From the NCBI GenBank assembly GCA_021325095.1, contig JAJPHV010000136.1:1-49955 (forward strand): 49,955 nucleotides of DNA, in the 5' to 3' direction. The notes beneath the pieces were generated by a model that saw only the letters and a list, made by a program, of their open reading frames with translations, was not told where the DNA came from and searched no databases. Source of the stretch: Chloroflexota bacterium (GTDB lineage Bacteria > Chloroflexota > Anaerolineae > Aggregatilineales > UBA2796). A program made the translations under genes and the position numbers. This document shows, piece after piece, positions 7,801-16,304 of this stretch; the first letter of the stretch is position 1, and the number at the start of each line of letters is the position of its first letter.

Positions 7801-9306
7801 TCAGCCTCCATAACTCAGGTATGCATACAAGGCGGCCAAGATTGCAGATTTGACCAGGAAGAATGGCGTGTAAAGCGACTTGCCTATCCAGAGAGAACTA
7901 TACTCGGCGTCATGAGTATGTTGGCTCAGATAACTGGCGGCAGCATCGATCTGAGGTAACCTTTCATACGGAACGTGGGACCTCGCAAACAGTAGCGCAT
8001 CCAGGCAGTAGGCACTCTCCTCCGGTGTTGATATTCCGTAGTAGCCCCAGCCTCCATCGGCATTTTGTGTCTGGAGAATCCAGTTGATCCGGCCCTGAGC
8101 CAGCTCGTCGTCAATGCCCTGCAAAGCGCGTACTGCCATGCAACTTACGTAATACGGTGTGGCGTTCCACTTATCCCACCAGCTAGATTTCCCGGCCTCT
8201 AGACGCCGGAGGACATTGACGATTTTCCGAGTCCATTTTTCGTAGTGGGGATAGTCTTCGCACATGCGCAGAGCAAGCAATAATCGCAGATGGGCACTGA
8301 TAGATGGATTGGTTTCCCCACGAAAACAGCAGAACTGATCGTCCATTTCGTAGGGTGCAAACACGCCAGGGTCAACCGGGTAGCCTCCCCAGCGCAACAC
8401 GGCGAAGTTTGCCGCAGTATCGTCCAGGTCTGGCACTGAAAAGTATGATGAAAAGCTGAAACCCCTGCCCAGAGTCCACATTTCCCACAAGAAATCTAAG
8501 ATTCGGCGCACCGCAGGCTCATCGGGCTGGATGGCGTCTGCTAACCGCAGATGATTAATGGCCCAGATGGCCTCATAAGTATCGATTGGCGAGAGCGCGG
8601 GTAGTCCACCATCCCCTTGCTTCTGTGTGACCTGATGCAAGTAGGCCAGGGCCGGTTGTCGGTGGTGAGACATGAGGAGGGCTGCCGTCGCCGCCGGTGA
8701 CGTGCCAACGGAGCCGTTGGCTTCCAGGACATCGTCGCTTTCGGTGAGGTGCGAACGCAGCCCTTCAATAGAAAAACCCAGCGGGCTGGCACGCCAGGGC
8801 CGCTCGCGCCGGTTGAGAAAGGCAAGCACACGTTTCTCATAAGCATCAGCATAGCGAACTTGCGGCTGCGGCACGTGCAGGCCCAGCGCTTTGGCTTCGG
8901 CGGTCAGCGCGACAGACAGGATCGGGAAGCCGACTGTATCGCTGTCGTCCTGACTCAACTGGGCGAAGTGCCGCCACAGCGCTGCCTCGCCACGCCGGAT
9001 ACGCGCTTCATCCTGAGCATCGTAGCCTACCTCTCGCAGGGCGATGATCGCGGCCAGCGTGCTGATGAACCGGTCATGGTGGTGCGGCACATCCGCGCCC
9101 CAACTCCCGTCTGCGTGCTGGTGCTGCCTTAACCATTCCAGATTGCTGTTAAAACCATTCTCAGGGTAATACTTTTTAAGACGGGCGACCCAGGCCGTGT
9201 CGTATGCAACACTGTTGACCCTGCCCGTGCCCAGAAAGGGTAATAATTTCTGAACTTCAATAAGAAGAGTCTCCGCGCCGATAGAAACTTGCTGCCGCTT
9301 GATCAT
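7801..9306 (-). CDS. class II diterpene cyclase (halimadienyl/kolavenyl diphosphate synthase-like)
   Basis: Protonation-initiated cyclisation of geranylgeranyl diphosphate to a bicyclic diterpenyl diphosphate, in the cytoplasm or at the membrane surface. From the ATG at 9304-9306 the protein has 501 residues, the length of M. tuberculosis Rv3377c as I recall it. It carries SVAYDTAWVARL near 32-43, a QW-like repeat (HADGSWG, 64-70), the catalytic DxDD acid as DLDD at 293-296, and a second QW repeat (NADGGWG, 415-421). The STAYDTAWVAKL of Rv3377c lines up with the N-terminal motif. There is no DDxxD of class I synthases. The start has GAGG upstream; an earlier ATG at 9366 has none. The product cannot be told from sequence. 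Confidence 0.88.
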   Translation of the reverse strand: MIKRQQVSIGAETLLIEVQKLLPFLGTGRVNSVAYDTAWVARLKKYYPENGFNSNLEWLRQHQHADGSWGADVPHHHDRFISTLAAIIALREVGYDAQDEARIRRGEAALWRHFAQLSQDDSDTVGFPILSVALTAEAKALGLHVPQPQVRYADAYEKRVLAFLNRRERPWRASPLGFSIEGLRSHLTESDDVLEANGSVGTSPAATAALLMSHHRQPALAYLHQVTQKQGDGGLPALSPIDTYEAIWAINHLRLADAIQPDEPAVRRILDFLWEMWTLGRGFSFSSYFSVPDLDDTAANFAVLRWGGYPVDPGVFAPYEMDDQFCCFRGETNPSISAHLRLLLALRMCEDYPHYEKWTRKIVNVLRRLEAGKSSWWDKWNATPYYVSCMAVRALQGIDDELAQGRINWILQTQNADGGWGYYGISTPEESAYCLDALLFARSHVPYERLPQIDAAASYLSQHTHDAEYSSLWIGKSLYTPFFLVKSAILAALYAYLSYGG

Positions 9307-9860
9307 TATTGCCTCGATGTCGCGCTGTGCACCAGTAGGCTGGTAGCTTGCTAACCGCGTTAGCATTCGTGATCTGGGGCGCTAGCGATGAAGGCGTTGA
9401 AAAGGCAATGGGTACCCGATGCATCAGATCAGTGCTGAGGGGAAAGGAAGATTACACCTCCGTCCGACCTCTGCTCAATGCAAGCCATCCATCTATTTAG
9501 GTTAAGAGAAACTTGTCAAACTGTAAATAGGCGCAGGCGAACTTCGTCTAACAACTTTGTTACAAAGAGAACCGCATGGGATAGCCATTCTCGTATTAGT
9601 ACCCGACTTGATTCCATGTTGACAGGTTCCAGCACCCACCTTCCGCGTGCATTGATCACGCCAGTGTTAGTACAGTGACGAATTTATTGTCAAGCCTTTG
9701 GTGAGGTTGGGGAGAACCGGATTCGTTACACCTCTGTGCCCGGTGCGGCGCGGCGAATCGCTTCCAGTTGCTTGATTGGAATGGGCTTAACCAGCACCCA
9801 AAAGATGGCGGTCACGAGACCGCGTTCTGTCTGCGCGTTTCTGAGCGTCCCCTGGCCCCG
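9307..9860. other. long intergenic region upstream of the diterpene locus
   Basis: More AT-rich than its surroundings between about 9480 and 9700. On the minus strand it has two perfect TTGACA hexamers (9514-9519 and 9689-9694), but no convincing -10 box at normal spacing. Short open frames here look like chance. Part of it (9726-9860) may be a remnant of a receiver domain. It probably holds the promoter of the cyclase-kinase unit. Confidence 0.4.
9726..9860 (-). pseudogene. possible remnant of a receiver-domain C-terminus
   Basis: Directly after the MFS stop the same frame stays open for 44 codons, to a TAA at 9726-9728. It reads through FWVLVKPIPIKQLEAIRR, which resembles the strand 5, Lys-Pro and helix 5 end of a CheY-like receiver. 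A GTG at 9813-9815 could start a 29-residue peptide. There is no room for the rest of a domain, so this is at best a fragment, and it may be chance. Confidence 0.25.
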
Positions 9861-11144
9861 TTACGTGACATCGGAAGCAGACTGCGGTGCGGGGATTGCC
9901 GCCTCCTGCCGCTCGATCCAGGGCAGGGCCGCGATCCAGAGCAGGAGGGGTAGCAGGCTGGCGATACCCGTGCCGAACACGACCCTGCGCACGCCCGCCG
10001 GGCCAACCAGGTCGATGACCCAGCCGGTGATCAGGACGCTGATGACCGTCGAAAGCTGGAAGCCTGCCAGGTCGAGCGAGAACAGCCGCCCCAGGAAGTG
10101 ATCGGGCGTGACCTTCTGGATGATCACCGAACTGTACGTCCAGTAGATCGAACTGCCGATGGCCTTGACCGCAATAGCAAGCGCAACCAGGAACAGGGTT
10201 GGCGCGCCACTGAACAGGAACCAGCCGAAGGTGAGGCACGCATAGCCGACCGCGATCAGGCGGCGCATGGTATGGACTGTGCCGTTGTTGAAGCGATCCA
10301 GCAGGAGCGGGCCAATGACCGCGCCGATGCCGAAGGCCGCGTAGAGAATGCCAAGCGAGCCTGTACCGTTTTCGCCCAGGACAAACAACTGCGTGGCATA
10401 GATAACCATCAGCGCATCGACGCTACCCACGCTGCCGCCCAGCTTGACCAGCAAGACGGCTCCGGTGGCGGGGTGTTTGGCAATGTAGCGGAGGCCATCC
10501 CGGAAACCTAACTGCGCTGCCTCGCGGCTGGCTGGCGACGGTTGGGCCGCTTGCCCGGAGGTGGGTTTCCACTCGATAGAAGCGATCAGCAAGGCCGAGA
10601 TGGCGAAACTGGCGGCGTCGATGCATAGCGCAATGGCCGTGCCAAACAGCGCCGCCACCAGGCCGCCGAGCGCCGCGCCCGCCGCCAGCATGACCGACCA
10701 GGTGGCGCTGCCGAGCAGGTTGGCCCTGACGAGATCGTCCGGCTTCACCAGTGCCGGGATGATGGCCGAGCGCGCCGGTTCAAAAAGCGCGGACAGGCTG
10801 AACTGGATTACGGTCAGTAAGTAGATCAACCACAACCACTCCGGCCCTGTCGCCAGCAAGAAGAGCAGCACGACGACCACACGCAGGCTATCGCTGAAGA
10901 TCAGCAATCGCTTCCGGTTGAGCCGATCCACGAGGACACCCGCGAATGGCCCGACCAGCAGCGGCGGCAGGAACCGAGCCAGCAGCAGAAGCGCTATCGC
11001 CAGACCTGATTGGTTGGCAAAGCGCGCAACCAGCGTGGACAGCGCAATGGTGTTGAACCAGTCACCGAGCAGGCTGACAGCCTGAGCAATCCACAGCCGC
11101 GCATAGTTCGGGTTGTCGCGCAGAAGCTGAACGTAACCGTACAT
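9861..11144 (-). CDS. MFS transporter (MFS_3 / EntS-like exporter)
   Basis: A 427-residue major facilitator with 12 predicted membrane segments. The N-terminus NPNYARLWIAQAVSLLGDWFNTIAL and the loop GVLVDRLNRKRLL are typical of the MFS_3 group, which holds siderophore and drug exporters. A central cytoplasmic loop lies near 205-220 (GQAAQPSPASREAAQ). It is encoded on the same strand as the diterpene locus, with 554 bases between, so an export role there is possible but unproven. It has its own promoter at 11205-11232. Confidence 0.9.
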   Translation of the reverse strand: MYGYVQLLRDNPNYARLWIAQAVSLLGDWFNTIALSTLVARFANQSGLAIALLLLARFLPPLLVGPFAGVLVDRLNRKRLLIFSDSLRVVVVLLFLLATGPEWLWLIYLLTVIQFSLSALFEPARSAIIPALVKPDDLVRANLLGSATWSVMLAAGAALGGLVAALFGTAIALCIDAASFAISALLIASIEWKPTSGQAAQPSPASREAAQLGFRDGLRYIAKHPATGAVLLVKLGGSVGSVDALMVIYATQLFVLGENGTGSLGILYAAFGIGAVIGPLLLDRFNNGTVHTMRRLIAVGYACLTFGWFLFSGAPTLFLVALAIAVKAIGSSIYWTYSSVIIQKVTPDHFLGRLFSLDLAGFQLSTVISVLITGWVIDLVGPAGVRRVVFGTGIASLLPLLLWIAALPWIERQEAAIPAPQSASDVT

Positions 11145-11204
11145 AGAGGACAGTTCACCTTTGGAGCGTTCGATGCCGGACCGTTTGGGTCAGAGCGGAC
11201 GGGA

Positions 11205-11232
11205 ATTGTACCGCGAAAGGCAGCTCTCCCAA
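11205..11232 (-). promoter_or_regulatory. promoter of the MFS gene
   Basis: On the minus strand TTGGGA (11227-11232), a 16-base spacer and TACAAT (11205-11210), about 60 bases upstream of the MFS start. Each hexamer is close to the sigma-70 consensus. Confidence 0.45.
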
Positions 11233-11318
11233 CGGAGAAAAAACATGTTGCCACAACAACCGCCGTAATAACCAGGAGGCTGCGGTTAACGAAGCCAGCG
11301 CAGCAGCGCACCTGGCCC

Positions 11319-11347
11319 TTGTCGAGTGACGCTGGCTATGGTACTAT
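11319..11347 (+). promoter_or_regulatory. promoter of rpmB
   Basis: TTGTCG at 11319-11324, a 17-base spacer and TACTAT at 11342-11347 with an extended TG. It lies 56 bases upstream of the rpmB start codon, and nothing else lies between. Confidence 0.45.
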
Positions 11348-11403
11348 CGTGCGCGGTTTGAACCCGAAGACAGTACGCAGGCAGCAGTAAGGCAGGTGGA
11401 ATC

Positions 11404-11583
11404 ATGGCGCAATGCGAACACTGCGGCAAAACTGCCCAGGTTGGCAACAATGTGAGCCACTCCAAGCGCCGCACCAAGCGGCGTTTCTACCCCAATATTC
11501 AGACCGTCAAGGTCTTTGAAGGGGGTAAGCTGGTTCGCAAGAATCTGTGCGCGAAGTGCATCAAGACGCTCACGAAGGTCTGA
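11404..11583 (+). CDS. rpmB: 50S ribosomal protein L28
   Basis: A 59-residue protein of the large ribosomal subunit: MAQCEHCGKTAQVGNNVSHS at the start, then the basic KRRTKRRFYPNIQ core and the KNLCAKCIKTLTKV end. It is the zinc-binding form, with a CxxC pair at 4 and 7 and another at 49 and 52. An AGGTGG lies before the ATG. It stands alone between a promoter and a terminator, so it is monocistronic. Confidence 0.97.
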   Translation: MAQCEHCGKTAQVGNNVSHSKRRTKRRFYPNIQTVKVFEGGKLVRKNLCAKCIKTLTKV

Positions 11584-11624
11584 TCGCAGCGCAATTGCCG
11601 GTTGACGATAATGATCTCGTGAAG

Positions 11625-11650
11625 GCCAGCGTAACGCTGGCTTTTGCGTT
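11625..11650 (+). terminator. rho-independent terminator of rpmB
   Basis: A perfect 7-base stem, GCCAGCG (11625-11631) and CGCTGGC (11635-11641) with a TAA loop, followed by TTTTGCGTTTT. It works in the plus direction only and ends just before the convergent rpe stop. Confidence 0.85.
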
Positions 11651-12328
11651 TTATCCGGCCCCTGATCGAGCTACCGCCCGCAGGGCCGTAATGCCTGCCG
11701 CGATGCCCCCCGGCGCGCGAAAGACCGAACTACCCGCGATCAGCACATTGCCGCCGCTCGCCACAATGGCCGGGGTGGTGGAGGTGTCCACGCCACCGTC
11801 GATGCCGATCTCGACGGGGTGATCCAGCCCTCTGGCGGCGCGCGCGATCTGCTCGATCTTGGGCAGCACACTCTGGATGAACTTCTGACCGCCAAAGCCC
11901 GGATCGACGCTCATGACCAGCACCCGATCCACGTCTGGCAGGATGTCCCGGATCATCTCAAAGGGCGTGTGCGGGTTGATGGCGACCCCGGCTTTGAGGT
12001 TGAGTTCCTTGATCTGGTAGAGGGTGCGGTGCAGGTGCGGGCACGTCTCGACGTGAACGTTGATCATGTCTGCACCGGCGCGCGCAAAGACGGTCAGGTA
12101 ACGTTCCGGCTGTTCGATCATCAGGTGAACGTCCAGCGGCAGCCGCGTGATGCCACGCACCGCCTCCACGACCATTGGCCCGAAGGAGATATTCGGGACA
12201 AACAGGCCATCCATGATGTCCAGGTGGAACAGGTCGGTTCCGCCCGCCTCCGCCTGCCGGACCTCCTCGCCCAGGCGGGTGAAGTCCGCCGCCAGGATCG
12301 AAGCCGCGATCTTAATAGCGCTCGACAC
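11651..12328 (-). CDS. rpe: ribulose-phosphate 3-epimerase
   Basis: Interconverts ribulose 5-phosphate and xylulose 5-phosphate in the pentose phosphate pathway. It is a TIM barrel of about 225 residues with the family motifs ILAADF, HLDIMDG (metal and catalytic Asp), PLDVHLMI, SVDPGFGGQ and the second catalytic Asp in GIDGGV. Three GTG codons stand in a row at 12326-12334. I chose the third because AGGAG (12336-12340) is then seven bases away. It ends a run of minus-strand genes that begins with rlmN or the DUF3052 gene. Confidence 0.96.
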   Translation of the reverse strand: MSSAIKIAASILAADFTRLGEEVRQAEAGGTDLFHLDIMDGLFVPNISFGPMVVEAVRGITRLPLDVHLMIEQPERYLTVFARAGADMINVHVETCPHLHRTLYQIKELNLKAGVAINPHTPFEMIRDILPDVDRVLVMSVDPGFGGQKFIQSVLPKIEQIARAARGLDHPVEIGIDGGVDTSTTPAIVASGGNVLIAGSSVFRAPGGIAAGITALRAVARSGAG

Positions 12329-12358
12329 CACCACACTCCTGATAGGTAGAAAACAAAC

Positions 12359-12677
12359 TTAGCGCCGTCTCGTGCTGGAACGCACCGGGATGGCGCGATC
12401 CGGCTGCTTGCGAACCCAGGCCAGATAGCGCTGGATGTCCGGGTCCTGGCGCAGGGCTTCAATCGAGGATTTTTCTTGCGCCAGCGTCCGGTTGGTGAAG
12501 AAGCTGTGCACCGTTCGATGACAGGCGGAACACAGCCACTCGGTCAGCCAGCCACCTTCGGACTTCGGGACGACGTGGTGCTTCGACAAGCGGCTGACCT
12601 GCCGCCCGCACAGCGCGCAGGTGGACGACTCCCCTCTCTGCTTACGGAGAGGGGATGGGGTTCGGCGTGACCGGGCT

Positions 12678-12688
<11 letters not shown>
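12359..12688 (-). CDS. small HNH-endonuclease-like protein
   Basis: 109 residues with the zinc-ribbon HNH fold: C24xxC27, the H37-H38 pair in KHHVVPKSEGG, C53xxC56, then H61 and N66 of the third motif. A nuclease role is inferred from the family; the target is unknown. Its start overlaps the rlmN stop by 11 bases, so it is probably translated by coupling. Residues about 10-20 (TPSPLRKQRGE) are encoded by a copy of the genome's palindromic repeat, so the N-terminus is likely recent and disordered. No methylase or phage gene is nearby. Confidence 0.8.
12629..12662. repeat. palindromic repeat, partial copy inside the HNH gene
   Basis: CCCCTCTC (12631-12638) and GAGAGGGG (12647-12654) form a perfect 8-base stem around TGCTTACG, followed by ATGGGGTT. 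The same hairpin (CTCTGCTTGC loop) recurs at 15556-15581 and near 42541-42567. It is read in frame as coding sequence. Confidence 0.7.
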
Positions 12689-13790
<1,102 letters not shown>

Positions 13791-13795
13791 CTGAT

Positions 13796-14206
13796 TTACT
13801 TCCTATCCTCAACCCGGTACACAAACTTCAGACCTGACCACGATTCATCGACAGCCGCCACTTTGACATCCACCAGCCTGTTCCTCAACCCGATGTCCCG
13901 GACGACGTTCTCGGTCAGGTCGGTGGCGACTTTGGCGGACTTCTTCGGCCACGAAATCCAGAGCATTCCGTTGCTGGCAAGCGCCTGCTTCAACGCCGGG
14001 AACTGGTCGGCCAGTTCTGCCGACTGCCGGGTGAAGAAGCTTATGAAGTCGAGCGGGCCGTTCAGACCATCGACAATGGTGACACTTTCCGGCAGTTCAC
14101 CGATAAGCTGCCTGTAGTGGGCGGGCGGGTTCAGGATGGCGATCTTAAAACCCGGCTTGATGCCGAGTTTTTTGATCAGGGGCGTACCGGAATAGCCAGC
14201 GCTCAT
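13796..14206 (-). CDS. DUF3052 family protein
   Basis: 136 residues of a family found mainly in Actinobacteria and Chloroflexota, function unknown. It carries the family's hallmark stretches: SAGYSGTPLIKKLGIKPG at the N-terminus, then LWISWPKKS, ATDLTENVVRDIGL, and VAAVDESWSGLKFVYR at the end. The fold is predicted alpha/beta, like a degenerate methyltransferase. The ATG at 14204-14206 has no ribosome-binding site and lies seven bases after a -10 box, so the mRNA may be leaderless. rlmN follows within five bases. Confidence 0.85.
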   Translation of the reverse strand: MSAGYSGTPLIKKLGIKPGFKIAILNPPAHYRQLIGELPESVTIVDGLNGPLDFISFFTRQSAELADQFPALKQALASNGMLWISWPKKSAKVATDLTENVVRDIGLRNRLVDVKVAAVDESWSGLKFVYRVEDRK

Positions 14207-14213
14207 AAGCGGT

Positions 14214-14242
14214 ATTTTACCGCATTTGAAGTGCCCCGTGAA
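14214..14242 (-). promoter_or_regulatory. promoter of the DUF3052-rlmN unit, predicting a leaderless mRNA
   Basis: On the minus strand TTCACG (14237-14242), a 17-base spacer and TAAAAT (14214-14219), then seven bases to the ATG. There is no purine-rich ribosome-binding site between. The arrangement is the same as in front of the HAD gene at 3781. Confidence 0.5.
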
Positions 14243-14247
14243 GGCTT

Positions 14248-16257
14248 TCAGCGCGCGACTTCGACCTCGCCGATGGTCAGGATGATGGGCTGCCAGCGCC
14301 CGGCTGCGTCGTACAGCACGTAGCGCACCGCCACCTTGCCGGGCGGCACGTCCGGGCCGACGGTCAGTTCGTAACGTCCCAACGCCGGAACGCCGTTCTG
14401 CCAGCGGTCATCGACGTACTTCCAGCCGGCGGGCGGCTGATCGACCTGCGCATACGTCCAACCACCGTCAAGCGTCGTGATGCGTGCGCTCACCCGCAGA
14501 TCGGGTTGGAGCGTCTGGCCGCGCTGCCACCACGTGTGCAGGACAAGCGTATCCCCGGCGCGCGCTACCGCCGGAGCAAACAGGCGGGCCGCTTGCAGTA
14601 CCGGGCCACCCGGCACAGGGACGACATTCATCGCCTGGGCCAGCCGGAGCGGATCGCTTGTGATCGGCTGCGGGTTCTCGTAGCGATCCAGCCGCACGTC
14701 GCCAAACATCCGGCTAACCAGCGTGTGCTGCCCGGTTCCGTCGAGCAGGGCGTAGGCCAATCCCTGCGGGTCCATGATGTCGCCCTGCCAGGAAACGACC
14801 CAGACGTTGGGTGGACGCTGTGCCAGAATGTCCGACATGGCGGCCTGCGCTTCGGGCAGCGTCAGGGCGACATCCACGTTGGTCATAAGCGCACGGGGCA
14901 GTTCGACGGTGTGCCGTTCGCCATTACAGGGGGAACGCCGTCCGTAGTAGCGGTTGGCGACGAACAGCGTCCCGTCTCGCAGCGCGATCACGTCGTCGGG
15001 CGTGCCGTGCTCGCACAGGTAGGCATACGCGCCGCGAAAATCGCTGTTCGGCGGGTGACCGCGCTCACCGCTTGCCCAGGGCAGAGCAACGATGGCGATC
15101 AGGGCCGCAGCGGCCAGCGGACGCCACCAGCGCGCCAGCATGGTGATGCACAGCCCCGCCAGCAGATCAAAGCCTATCCAGGCAGGCCAGGCGTAGCGCC
15201 CGGCCAGTTTGGGTTTGAAGTAGACCAGCGCCGCGATAATCGCCACCGGCCAGAGCGTGATCATCAGGCCCACCAGGGCCGCTCGCCAGCGCGGCCCGCG
15301 CCAGCCGACCAGCGCGCCGATCCCGATCAGCACCGTATAGCCGATCACGAATGGCTGCGCGATAGCGGGCGCATCGTCGCGTTCCAGCAGCTTGAAACCC
15401 AGTATGACCGTCACCGCCCGCTCCGACAGAATGGGCGAACCCGTGTAGTAGCTGCGATCCGCCGTACCGCGCGCCAGCAACGTCGGCAGCCAGGGCGCAA
15501 AGCCAGCACCGACCAGGAACACGAGGACAATGAGCAGCCGAACCTCACCCCCCGGCCCCCTCTCTGCTTGCGGAGAGGGGGACATACCGGCGGTGTGCGA
15601 TGGCAGTCTGGCTCCCCTTCTCCAGTTGGAGAGGGGGGTGGGGAGTGAGGTCAATAACCCCCGCACCGTCAAGACCACCAGAATCGCCACGTGCGCGGCG
15701 AACCCGGCCAGCGCCGTGTAATGCGTGTACAGCGCCGCGAGCATCAGCGCAGTGTAGCCGAGCACCAGCCACCAGCACCGTTTGCCACGCGGCCAGTCCC
15801 GGATCAGAACGCATAGGAAGGCCGTCGCCCAGGCGTAGAGGGCCAACCCCAGGGCATAGGCGCGTACCTCGTAGGCGATCCAGAGCAGCCCGGGCATCGC
15901 GCCGAGCAGAATCCCGGCCACCAGGCCCAGGCTGCGGCGACGGGTGAGCAGCCGCCCGACGGCGATGGTAGCGGCAACAGCCAGCAGCGCGCAAAAAGCG
16001 GAAAGCAGCCGCAGCGCAAATTCGCTATCGCCCAGCAGCACCGCCCACAACCTGAGCACGACATAGTGAAACGGCACTTGAATATCGACCTGGGTGCACC
16101 AGTGCCACAGTGTCGCCCATGAATCGGTGGCGACGTAGGTGGTCAGCGCTTCGTCGTACCACAGGCCGCCGCGCGGCCACTGCACGACCAGCCACAGCCC
16201 CAACAGGATCAGAACAGCAATGCCCAGGCCACCGTGCCGTGCTCGGAGAGAGTTCAT
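14248..16257 (-). CDS. GT-C glycosyltransferase (GT39/ArnT-like membrane protein)
   Basis: A 669-residue integral membrane protein. After the first helix comes the loop WPRGGLWYDEALTTYVA; the Asp-Glu pair is typical of the catalytic first loop of GT-C enzymes that use lipid-linked sugars. About ten more hydrophobic segments follow to residue 430. The last 200 residues are soluble and beta-rich (DTLVLHTWWQ, GRYELTVGPDVPPG). Residues around 203-240 (LLTSLPTPL...ERGPGGEVR) are unlike the rest and are encoded by a palindromic repeat inserted in frame between two helices. Donor and acceptor are unknown. I used the ATG at 16255-16257; a longer frame runs into elp3. Confidence 0.82.
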   Translation of the reverse strand: MNSLRARHGGLGIAVLILLGLWLVVQWPRGGLWYDEALTTYVATDSWATLWHWCTQVDIQVPFHYVVLRLWAVLLGDSEFALRLLSAFCALLAVAATIAVGRLLTRRRSLGLVAGILLGAMPGLLWIAYEVRAYALGLALYAWATAFLCVLIRDWPRGKRCWWLVLGYTALMLAALYTHYTALAGFAAHVAILVVLTVRGLLTSLPTPLSNWRRGARLPSHTAGMSPSPQAERGPGGEVRLLIVLVFLVGAGFAPWLPTLLARGTADRSYYTGSPILSERAVTVILGFKLLERDDAPAIAQPFVIGYTVLIGIGALVGWRGPRWRAALVGLMITLWPVAIIAALVYFKPKLAGRYAWPAWIGFDLLAGLCITMLARWWRPLAAAALIAIVALPWASGERGHPPNSDFRGAYAYLCEHGTPDDVIALRDGTLFVANRYYGRRSPCNGERHTVELPRALMTNVDVALTLPEAQAAMSDILAQRPPNVWVVSWQGDIMDPQGLAYALLDGTGQHTLVSRMFGDVRLDRYENPQPITSDPLRLAQAMNVVPVPGGPVLQAARLFAPAVARAGDTLVLHTWWQRGQTLQPDLRVSARITTLDGGWTYAQVDQPPAGWKYVDDRWQNGVPALGRYELTVGPDVPPGKVAVRYVLYDAAGRWQPIILTIGEVEVAR
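15542..15651. repeat. palindromic repeat element inserted inside the glycosyltransferase gene
   Basis: A full-length copy of about 110 bases, from ACCTCACCCCCC at 15542 to GTGAGGT at 15645-15651. It contains two hairpins: CCCCCTCTC with GAGAGGGGG (15556-15581), and CTCCCCTTCTCC with GGAGAGGGG (about 15612-15637). The gene's frame stays open through it. Confidence 0.8.
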
Positions 16258-16304
16258 GTTGCGGAAATATACCACAGGGCCGCGTTGAATCGGTTTGTCT
16301 GCCG

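Noticed and set aside
9478..9678. Open frame of 66 codons upstream of the diterpene cyclase
   Set aside because: No family resemblance, no Shine-Dalgarno, and its composition is that of the intergenic region.
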